From assembly GCF_015155755.1 (NCBI RefSeq), contig NZ_VWPI01000029.1, positions 1-38,827 on the forward strand: a stretch of DNA of 38,827 nt, in the 5' to 3' direction. The notes under the pieces were generated by a model. The model had not been told where the DNA came from, searched no databases, and saw only the letters and a list, made by a program, of their open reading frames with translations. This document shows, piece after piece, positions 17,018-23,098 of the stretch (within the stretch, counting starts at the first letter, position 1; the number at the start of each line of letters is the position of its first letter). A program made the position numbers and the translations under genes. Source of the stretch: Komagataeibacter sp. FXV3. GTDB taxonomy: Bacteria; Pseudomonadota; Alphaproteobacteria; Acetobacterales; Acetobacteraceae.

Positions 17018-17776
17018 TCAGTTCATGTACCACCCGCCGTTGAGGTTGATTGTCTGCCCCGTGACATAGCCGTTGCGCAGCGTCGCGACCGTCAGGTCCG
17101 CGACCTCATCCGCCGTGCCAAACCGGCCCATCGGGATCATGTCGGGACGTATGGCGGGATTGTTGGCAATCATGTCACTTTCGATCAGCGCGGGTGCGAT
17201 CGCGTTGACTGTAATGCCTTCACGCGCCAGCAGGTTGGCGTAGGAATGCGTCAGTCCCAGCATGCCCGCCTTGGATGCCGCATAATGCGGGCCGATCACG
17301 CCGCCAGTCTGTGCCGCGATGGATGACATGTTGATGATCCGGCCCCACCGCGCCTGCCGCATCGGGGGCAGGACGGCCTGTGTCATGAGGAAGGCGGATG
17401 TCAGGTTGGTGCGCAGCAGGTCGTTCCAGTCCTGCAGTTCAATCCGGTCCAGCGGCACCAGACGGGAAATCCCGGCGTTATTGACCAGAACTGTCACGGT
17501 ACCGAGGGTATCGCGTGCCTTGCGCACAAGGGCTGCGACATCATCCGCTTCGCCCACATCGGCACGGATGGCGACCGCACGGGACCCCATGGCCTCGATC
17601 CTGGCGCAGACTTCGCGGGCGGCGGCTTCATCAGAATGGTAATTGACGGCGACATGCACCCCCGCCCGCCCAAGGGCAAGGGCCACCGCGCGACCGATCC
17701 CGCGTGATCCGCCGGTTACGATCGCGACACGGCCGGAAAGGGTATTGTCGATCGGCGTGCGGGTATCTGGTGTCAT
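17018..17776 (-). CDS. SDR-family oxidoreductase, FabG-like (3-oxoacyl-ACP reductase type)
   Basis: 252 residues from the ATG at 17776. The frame runs 43 codons further upstream but without SDR homology, and an A/G-rich stretch precedes the chosen start. Motifs are TGGSRGIGRAVA (cofactor), NNAGIS, the serine of NMSSIAAQTGG, and YAASKAG with catalytic Y and K. VTGQTINLNGGWYMN at the C-terminus is the classic FabG-type ending. It reduces a keto group with NADPH. There is no fatty-acid operon nearby, and the sequence also fits acetoacetyl-CoA reductase, so the substrate is open. The small basic protein gene lies 138 bp upstream on the same strand. Confidence 0.88.
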   Translation of the reverse strand: MTPDTRTPIDNTLSGRVAIVTGGSRGIGRAVALALGRAGVHVAVNYHSDEAAAREVCARIEAMGSRAVAIRADVGEADDVAALVRKARDTLGTVTVLVNNAGISRLVPLDRIELQDWNDLLRTNLTSAFLMTQAVLPPMRQARWGRIINMSSIAAQTGGVIGPHYAASKAGMLGLTHSYANLLAREGITVNAIAPALIESDMIANNPAIRPDMIPMGRFGTADEVADLTVATLRNGYVTGQTINLNGGWYMN

Positions 17777-17914
17777 GGCGTTCCGGTCTCCAGGCGTGTG
17801 CAGGGCAGGGGGCTGCATTATACGGCCTGTCCGGGCCTTGTCGAAAACCGTGCCATGCCATGGCCGGTACCCGGACCCGCCATGCCGGGTGTCGGCATGC
17901 GCCACGGGTACGGT

Positions 17915-18220
17915 CTACTTTCCCGCGTTTTTCCGGCGGGTTTCAGCCGCCTTTTTTGCCGAGGCCGAACGTTCTTCCGCCGTGCGGCGCGCCGACGCCG
18001 CCCCGCCGGCCTTTCCGCCCCTGCGCGCGGGTTCGTGCGTTGTGGCGTGGCCCCGGCCTGAACCGCTTTTTTTGCCGCCCCCTGTCTCCTTGTTGACGGT
18101 GGCCCAGGCGCGGCGTTCGGCCTCGTCCGCGCTGACGCCATGGGCTTCGTAGCTTTCCCCGATATGTTCGGCCTGTCGTTTCTGCTTGTCCGTGTAGGCG
18201 GATTTGTCACCACGCGGCAT
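17915..18220 (-). CDS. Small basic Lys/Ala-rich protein (family often labelled plasmid stabilization protein)
   Basis: 101 residues from the ATG at 18220. The first half is conserved-looking (MPRGDKSAYTDKQKRQAEHI, then GVSADEAERRAWATVNKETGGGKKSG). The second half is low-complexity, with a RRGGKAGGAAS segment and a SAKKAAETRRKNAGK tail like histone-H1-type or KGG-motif proteins. It is probably soluble, partly disordered and able to bind nucleic acid. Databases often call this family plasmid stabilization protein, but I know of no firm function. It is divergent from the radical SAM gene across about 490 bp. Confidence 0.75.
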   Translation of the reverse strand: MPRGDKSAYTDKQKRQAEHIGESYEAHGVSADEAERRAWATVNKETGGGKKSGSGRGHATTHEPARRGGKAGGAASARRTAEERSASAKKAAETRRKNAGK

Positions 18221-18709
18221 GATCCATGCTCCTGTTCCAGGTGGCTGGCGGGGCGTTCCGTCCCCCATGCGGCCAAAGGCCCTTCGGTGTGACAATGCCG
18301 GACCATGGAAAAAATTTGCCTGCCCCACGCATCATATCGGCCCGCGCCGGGCATGCCGTGGACCCGGACGCGGCGGTCTGTCCATCGGGCATCATGGATA
18401 AAAGCGCGCCGCGATGCGCGCGGGGCAGGCATCGGGCACCGGCGTGTCAGGCAGGGCCGACGGGGGTTTTCGTATTTCTGTTACATTTTGCAAAGTGGCT
18501 ATCCGACATTGCAAATGCTCTTCTATCGCTATTGTGGGGCAAGAGGTGTACAGACTCCCTTCATCCAGATGGAAGACCCACATGACGACCGTTCGCCGGA
18601 ATAGAGCCATTCCAACAAAGATGGATCAGTCCGTCCGCATGCGCCCTGCCACCAGCCAGGGAGGCCGTTTCAATCATGAAGGGGAGGCAGATCAAGGAAT
18701 TTCATCATA
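18221..18709. other. Intergenic region upstream of the radical SAM gene
   Basis: About 490 bp with no convincing gene; the open frames in it have poor codon usage. The notable element is a direct repeat TTGCAAA at 18488-18494 and 18509-18515, spaced by 21 bp (two helical turns). It could be an activator site for the radical SAM gene. AAGGAA at 18694-18699 is that gene's ribosome-binding site. Confidence 0.4.
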
Positions 18710-20308
18710 ATGACCGATACCTGCAAGGTCCTGATGATCTTCCCGCTCTTCAACGCCAATTCATTCTGGAACTATCAGGAAGCCTGTGATCTGGCCGGTG
18801 CGCGCTATCCGGCCGCACCGCTCGGCCTGATTACCGTTGCGGCCCTGCTGCCCGAAAACTGGGAAATCCGGCTGGTCAACCGCAATACAGAACAGCTGGA
18901 TGATGCGGATTTCGCATGGGCTGATATCGTGATGACCGGCGGCATGCTGCCGCAGCGTAACGATGCCCTCCGCATTATCGAAATGTGCCGTGCCTGTGAC
19001 AAACCGGTGGTGGTTGGCGGCCCCGATGTCACATCCAGCCCCGCGCTTTACAGTGATGCGAATTTTCAGGTCCTGGGCGAAGCCGAGGAAATCATGGTCG
19101 ATTTCATCGCCGCCTGGCGGCGCGGTGACCGGCAGGGCGTGTTCGAAGCGCCGATGGGCAAGACCGATGTCACCAAAAGCCCGCTGCCCCGCTTTGACCT
19201 GCTGAAGCTGGACCAGTACCTGCATGTTGGCGTCCAGTTTTCGCGCGGGTGCCCGTTCAGTTGCGAATTCTGTGATATTATCGAACTGTATGGCCGGGTG
19301 CCGCGCACCAAGACCAATGCACAGGTCATGGCCGAACTCGATGCCCTGTACGCCCTTGGCTATCGCGGGCATGTGGATTTTGTTGATGACAACCTGATTG
19401 GCAACAAGAAGGCGCTGAAGAAATTCCTGCCCGACCTGAAACGCTGGCAGGATGAGAAGAAATTTCCCTTCGAATTTTCGACCGAGGCCTCCATCAACCT
19501 CGCGGATGATCCAGACCTGCTGCGCAGCCTGTCGGACACGAATTTCTTTGCCATATTCGTCGGTATCGAAAGCCCGGATACGGACTCCCTCGTGCTGATG
19601 CAGAAAAAGCAGAACACACGGCGTAGCCTGCAGCAGAGTATCGAGACAATCCACAAGGCCGGGATTTTCGTCAATGCGGGCTTCATCGTGGGCTTCGACA
19701 GTGAAAAGGGCAGCGTTGCCCAGGGCATGATCGACTGTATCGAGGATACGTCGATCCCGGTCTGCATGGTCGGCCTGCTTTATGCCCTGCCCACGACGCA
19801 GCTGACGCGCCGCCTGCTGGCGGAAGGCCGTCTTTTTTCCGGCAGCGAACAGACGCAGTCGGGTGACCAGTGTACGGCCGGGCTGAATTTCGCCACCAGC
19901 CGCCCGCGTCGCGACGTGCTGAACGATTACAGGACGGTGCTTGCGGCCATCTATGAACCGGTCGCCTATTTCGGCCGTGTCCGCGGGCTGGGCCGGATGC
20001 TGAAGCGCGGGCGCGCGCACCGGATGATAAAGGGCGACCTGCGCAGCTTTGTCCGGCTGATGTTCCGTATCCACCGCGCGGGACCGGGAACAGCCAGACA
20101 GTTCTGGCGCATGATGCTGGATTGCGCCCTGCATAACCCGCGCGCGCTGCCCTATGTGGTGATGACCAGCGCGCTATACCTGCATCTTGGCCCGTTTTCG
20201 CGGCAGGTCATTGCCGAGATTGACCGCGAGATCGCGGATGTGGACCAGGGCCGCTGGCATGCCCCGCCTGTCATGCGGCCTGTCGAGGCGGAGCTTGTGC
20301 CCGCCTGA
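18710..20308 (+). CDS. B12-binding-domain radical SAM protein (DUF4070 type)
   Basis: 532 residues. An N-terminal cobalamin-binding Rossmann-like domain (about 1-150; VVVGGPDVTSSP and VLGEAEEIMVDF are typical) is followed by the radical SAM core with C181, C185 and C188 in CPFSCEFC, which bind the 4Fe-4S cluster. DFVDDNLIGNKK and VGIESPD are further core motifs, and a DUF4070-like C-terminal domain runs from about 350. Members of this class methylate unactivated carbons or make ring and chain rearrangements. The hopanoid methylases HpnP and HpnR and HpnJ are distant relatives, and acetic acid bacteria make hopanoids. The sequence is not close enough to those for me to assign it. It is a single-gene unit. 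Confidence 0.85.
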   Translation: MTDTCKVLMIFPLFNANSFWNYQEACDLAGARYPAAPLGLITVAALLPENWEIRLVNRNTEQLDDADFAWADIVMTGGMLPQRNDALRIIEMCRACDKPVVVGGPDVTSSPALYSDANFQVLGEAEEIMVDFIAAWRRGDRQGVFEAPMGKTDVTKSPLPRFDLLKLDQYLHVGVQFSRGCPFSCEFCDIIELYGRVPRTKTNAQVMAELDALYALGYRGHVDFVDDNLIGNKKALKKFLPDLKRWQDEKKFPFEFSTEASINLADDPDLLRSLSDTNFFAIFVGIESPDTDSLVLMQKKQNTRRSLQQSIETIHKAGIFVNAGFIVGFDSEKGSVAQGMIDCIEDTSIPVCMVGLLYALPTTQLTRRLLAEGRLFSGSEQTQSGDQCTAGLNFATSRPRRDVLNDYRTVLAAIYEPVAYFGRVRGLGRMLKRGRAHRMIKGDLRSFVRLMFRIHRAGPGTARQFWRMMLDCALHNPRALPYVVMTSALYLHLGPFSRQVIAEIDREIADVDQGRWHAPPVMRPVEAELVPA

Positions 20309-20327
20309 TCCGGTCTGGCGCGGGTGT

Positions 20328-20347
20328 AAAAACCCGCTGCCAGCGGG
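20328..20347 (-). terminator. Rho-independent terminator on the minus strand
   Basis: On the minus strand CCCGCT-GGC-AGCGGG is followed directly by TTTTT. It lies 57 bp downstream of the stop of the 48-residue minus-strand small ORF (20404-20550), and supports transcription of that strand. It could also end read-through from the tRNA-Val gene. Confidence 0.6.
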
Positions 20348-20403
20348 GCAGGGAAGTCGGCCTGCCTCCACCGCAGTTGAAGCCTGGGGGATGGGGTAAG
20401 GCA

Positions 20404-20550
20404 TCATTGCCTGATGATGGGCAGGATCACCACGTCCGTTCCCGCTCGCGGCATCCCATAATATGCGCTCAGGCGCGGCGAGGAAGAAGTGTACGGGGCA
20501 AAGGCCAGAACGGCTTCACGGGAATTCCATGCATGCGGACGGATTTCCAT
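20404..20550 (-). CDS. Small ORF of 48 residues, unknown function
   Basis: The minus strand reads MEIRPHAWNSREAV..., continues through LAFAPYTSSSPRLSAYYG and ends VVILPIIRQ. CAGGGG stands just before the ATG as a possible ribosome-binding site, codon choice is mostly GC-ending as in neighbouring genes, and a minus-strand terminator follows 57 bp downstream. I recognise no domain or membrane helix; the C-terminal DVVILPII is short and hydrophobic. It lies between the radical SAM gene and tRNA-Val. It might instead be the 3' remnant of a larger decayed gene, since tRNA flanks collect integrated DNA. Confidence 0.45.
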   Translation of the reverse strand: MEIRPHAWNSREAVLAFAPYTSSSPRLSAYYGMPRAGTDVVILPIIRQ

Positions 20551-20636
20551 GGCCCCTGACAGACGGGCGCAAGCTTACCCCTGCTGGGAGACTATCGCGC
20601 ATCATATTGATTTTATGGGAGTTCTGACCGGAGCGG

Positions 20637-20711
20637 TGGTGGGCGCAACAGGGATTGAACCTGTGACCCCTACCATGTCAAGGTAGTGCTCTACCGCTGA
20701 GCTATGCGCCC
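20637..20711 (-). tRNA. tRNA-Val (anticodon GAC)
   Basis: On the minus strand a full cloverleaf starts GGGCGCATAGCTCAGCGG. The anticodon arm is CTACC-TTGACAT-GGTAG with anticodon GAC, the T arm contains GGTTCAATCCC, and the acceptor end closes as TGCGCCC followed by ACCA. CCA is genome-encoded. GAC reads the valine codons GUC and GUU. The gene is enclosed by an 11-bp inverted repeat, ACCGGAGCGGT / ACCGCTCCGGT (20627-20637 and 20714-20724), whose left arm overlaps the CCA end and could extend the precursor stem. Confidence 0.96.
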
Positions 20712-20905
20712 TAACCGCTCCGGTGAGGTGGCTTTTACTTGCCCTTTCAGGGGGATGCAACCCCTGTTTTAAAAAAAATCGCATTGACCGCAAACCGGCC
20801 TCCTGTCCCTATGGCAGGCATGTGCTGTACTGCTTTCCCGCCTGTGGCCATCCGGGGCTGTCCGTGGCCGTTACCCGCGGCAAAAACGCCGTGACGGACC
20901 CCGCC

Positions 20906-21751
20906 ATGCCGCCGTTTCATATCCACCACCCCGATGGGGCGGGGACGCCCGTCATCGTGGCGTCGCCACATTCGGGCCGGAATTATCCGGCGGAATTCCT
21001 GCGTATGTCGCGGCTGGATGCACGGTCCCTGCGCCGCAGCGAGGACTGTTACGTGGATCAGCTGTTCGCATCCGCACCGGGGCGGGGTGCGACATTACTG
21101 CACGCGACCTTTCCCCGTGCCTATTGCGATGCCAACCGCGAGGCATGGGAACTTGACCCCACCATGTTCCGTGAAAAACTGCCTGACTGGTGCAATACCA
21201 CCAGCCGCAAGGTACGGGCGGGCTTTGGCACGATCGCGCGCATTGTTTCCCATGACGGGCCGATCTATCCCCGCCCGCTGCCCTTCAGCGAGGCCGAGGC
21301 CCGCATCCGCACCTGCTGGCAGCCCTATCATGATGCGCTGGCCGGTCTTGTGGCCGACAATGTGGCACGGCATGGCGGCTGTATCCTGCTGGATGCCCAT
21401 TCCATGCCCATGCTGAAGGGGCGGGGCGCACAGCCGGATTTTGTTCTGGGGAATGCGTGGGGCACGGCGTGTTCGCCGCAACTGACGGCGCTGGTGGAAC
21501 GCACGCTGCTGGCCCATGGGTACAGTGTCGCGCGCAATGTCCCGTTTGCCGGTGGCTACGTCACGCGGCATTACGGCCGCCCGCGCCGGGGCGTGCAGGC
21601 GCTGCAGCTGGAAATCTGCCGGGCGCTGTACATGGATCAGGATACACTCGCCCCCCATGCGGGCTTTACGGCATTGCAGGTCGTGCTGGGGGATCTGGTG
21701 GACCGCCTGGTACAGTATGGCGGCATGCTGGAGCAGCAGGCGGCGGAATGA
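20906..21751 (+). CDS. N-formylglutamate amidohydrolase family protein
   Basis: 281 residues from the ATG at 20906. A GTG at 20891 is possible. The frame is open back to the tRNA gene, but that part has no homology. Family motifs are VIVASPHSGRNYP near the N-terminus, the CDANREAWELDPTMF block, LLDAHSMPM (metal/catalytic histidine) in the middle and the acidic LQLEICRALYM near the end. True HutG enzymes release formate and glutamate in histidine degradation. There are no hut genes here, so it may hydrolyse another N-acylated amino acid. It converges on the yidB-like gene, whose terminator overlaps its stop codon. Confidence 0.82.
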   Translation: MPPFHIHHPDGAGTPVIVASPHSGRNYPAEFLRMSRLDARSLRRSEDCYVDQLFASAPGRGATLLHATFPRAYCDANREAWELDPTMFREKLPDWCNTTSRKVRAGFGTIARIVSHDGPIYPRPLPFSEAEARIRTCWQPYHDALAGLVADNVARHGGCILLDAHSMPMLKGRGAQPDFVLGNAWGTACSPQLTALVERTLLAHGYSVARNVPFAGGYVTRHYGRPRRGVQALQLEICRALYMDQDTLAPHAGFTALQVVLGDLVDRLVQYGGMLEQQAAE

Positions 21752-21777
21752 AAAAAGGCCGGGCATGATACCCGGCC
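21751..21777 (-). terminator. Rho-independent terminator of the YidB-family gene
   Basis: On the minus strand GGCCGGG-N7-CCCGGCC is followed by six T. It lies 11 bp after the YidB-family stop, and its T-run abuts the stop codon of the convergent amidohydrolase gene. Confidence 0.8.
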
Positions 21778-21788
21778 CCTGTCGCATA

Positions 21789-22151
21789 TCAGGCAGTCTT
21801 GGTGGGTACCGCGCCCTGCGGTGTCTGGGTATTGACGGCTTCGGGCAGCAGGTGCGCCAGAACCGGCAGGATGGTGGCGGCCGGCAGGCCGGTCTTGTCC
21901 ACCATGGCCTGAACCTGCTGGCTGCTGAGCAGGCTGCGCAGTTCATCTGTGGAGATGGGCAGGTTGTGGCCATCTCCGATCCACGAACGCACCTTGTCCC
22001 CCAGCCCGGCCTGTTCCGCCTGCGTTACCAGTGAACCGATGGTCGCGGGCGTCAGCAGCTGCGACAGGTAGGAATGCACCTGCTGCGACAGGCCCGATGC
22101 GCCCGCCAGGTCATTCAGCTTGCCCATGACGTCATTGAAGATACCGCTCAT
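21789..22151 (-). CDS. YidB-family protein (DUF937)
   Basis: 120 residues. The pattern fits the YidB/DUF937 family: LTPATIGSLVTQAEQAGLGDKVRSW with the conserved helix and SWIG motif, followed by LPISTDELRSLLSSQQVQ and the amphipathic helix GLPAATILPVLAHLLPEAV, then a short Pro/Thr tail. It has no signal peptide or membrane helix. The function of the family is unknown. It is a single-gene unit with its own terminator. Confidence 0.88.
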   Translation of the reverse strand: MSGIFNDVMGKLNDLAGASGLSQQVHSYLSQLLTPATIGSLVTQAEQAGLGDKVRSWIGDGHNLPISTDELRSLLSSQQVQAMVDKTGLPAATILPVLAHLLPEAVNTQTPQGAVPTKTA

Positions 22152-22238
22152 TCTGCTCTCTTTCCCGTCTCTCGTATGTGTGGGGACCCGACTATACTAC
22201 ACGACATACAGTTATAGGAAATTTATATAAGACGGGCC

Positions 22239-22317
22239 AAAAAAAAGCGGTGCATATGCACCGCTGAGTTTAGGGAGGAAACGTCCAAGAAGCAGTTGCA
22301 CAAGGCAGTCTGCTTCC
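22239..22317 (-). ncRNA. Small RNA, alpha-r8/MmgR-like (Rfam suhB type)
   Basis: On the minus strand a strong sigma-70 promoter (TTGACA, 17-bp spacer, TCATAA) is followed about 6 bp later by an RNA of roughly 79 nt. Its 5' hairpin pairs GAAGCAG (22316-22310) with CTGCTTC (22295-22289). A single-stranded middle carries TTTCCTCCCT (22281-22272). It ends in a perfect 20-nt palindrome AGCGGTGCATATGCACCGCT and eight T. Size, hairpin-loop-terminator order and the ten-base UUUCCUCCCU motif match, as I recall it, the alphaproteobacterial MmgR (alpha-r8) family, an Hfq-dependent riboregulator linked to polyhydroxybutyrate control in Sinorhizobium. The CCUCCC loop can pair with Shine-Dalgarno sequences. 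Confidence 0.82.
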
Positions 22318-22322
22318 GACCC

Positions 22323-22351
22323 TTATGATTGTCCTCACGGGGTTGTGTCAA
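22323..22351 (-). promoter_or_regulatory. Promoter of the small RNA
   Basis: The minus strand has TTGACA at 22351-22346 and TCATAA at 22328-22323, separated by exactly 17 bp. It starts 15 bp past the Nudix gene's stop region, so the RNA is an independent gene and not a processed 3'-UTR. Confidence 0.78.
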
Positions 22352-22366
22352 CAAAAAAAGCGGCGC

Positions 22367-23053
22367 TTACCGACGGGCCTGGTACATGTGCCATGAAAGC
22401 AACGTTTTCGCGTCCGTCATGCCAATATCGGGCACCGCCGACAGGTCAATGACCCGCAGGTGGATGTGTTCATGTTCCCGTGCAACGCCGGTCTGCCGGT
22501 CGCGCAGGGCCTTGGCCAGCGTCTCGTTTATGTTCAGTTCGGCATAATACAGGCCTATTGCCTCATCACAGCCGCCGGGGGACAGCCAGACATCGGTCAG
22601 CTTCACCAGATCCTGCGCGCGCACCTGCAGGTCGGCGCCGACTTCTTCCGACAGTTCACGCACCGCGGTGCTGACAAACGCGCCACCGTCCAGCATCCCG
22701 GCGGGCAGCGCCAGCAGGTCAGGTTTCGCCACGGGTACCCGTGCCTCGCATGTCAGTACGGTGCGGTCGGGATAGCCCGGACATTTCAGCACCAGCAGCA
22801 CCGATACGGAATCCCCGCGCAGCAGGGCCAGTCCCGGCACGGGGTTGCCTTCATGCAGGGCGTCGGCTTCGACCAGTATGAACCCCATGCGTTGCGCGTC
22901 AAAGGCAATGGCGTCGCGCACCAGCACATGACGCAGGGTAAAGCGCGTGCGCATCCCGTCATACCACCGCCGGAAATGCGGCGCGGCCAGCACGCGCGCC
23001 TGAAGGGCGGCGTCAATGCCGGGAGCGAAGGAAATAATGTCCGTCTGGTCCAT
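22367..23053 (-). CDS. Nudix hydrolase, ADP-sugar diphosphatase type
   Basis: 228 residues. The Nudix core RELSEEVGA is at 132-140, preceded by LPAGMLDGG. The first glutamate of the canonical box (GX5EX7REUXEE) is replaced by glycine. SPGGCDE at 158-164 and the closing TDAKTLLSW match, from memory, plant NUDX14 ADP-sugar diphosphatase, which has the same loop (PSAGGCDE). The likely reaction is ADP-glucose or ADP-ribose + H2O to AMP and sugar phosphate, in the cytosol. An N-terminal domain (1-75) probably swaps in a dimer as in ADP-ribose pyrophosphatases. ADP-glucose removal would connect to glucan metabolism. It is 45 bp downstream of the glycosyltransferase gene on the same strand. Confidence 0.84.
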   Translation of the reverse strand: MDQTDIISFAPGIDAALQARVLAAPHFRRWYDGMRTRFTLRHVLVRDAIAFDAQRMGFILVEADALHEGNPVPGLALLRGDSVSVLLVLKCPGYPDRTVLTCEARVPVAKPDLLALPAGMLDGGAFVSTAVRELSEEVGADLQVRAQDLVKLTDVWLSPGGCDEAIGLYYAELNINETLAKALRDRQTGVAREHEHIHLRVIDLSAVPDIGMTDAKTLLSWHMYQARR

Positions 23054-23098
23054 GGTATCCGGTTCCTGTCGGTTGGGCGCCGGAAACAGGCCCGGCCG

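Noticed and set aside
18488-18515. Possible sigma-54 promoter (TGGC...TTGC) upstream of the radical SAM gene
   Set aside because: The distance between the GG and GC elements is two bases too long for sigma-54 promoters.
18414-18710. 98-codon plus-strand frame just before the radical SAM gene
   Set aside because: No ribosome-binding site or family likeness; the codon pattern looks random, and it overlaps the promoter region of the next gene.
18761-20134. 457-codon minus-strand frame opposite the radical SAM gene
   Set aside because: The plus strand encodes the CPFSCEFC radical SAM protein; the opposite frame has no recognisable domain.
20637-20711. tRNA-Val as an integration site of a genomic island
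   Set aside because: No integrase gene and no repeated tRNA 3' end were found in the window; only the flanking inverted repeat is unusual.
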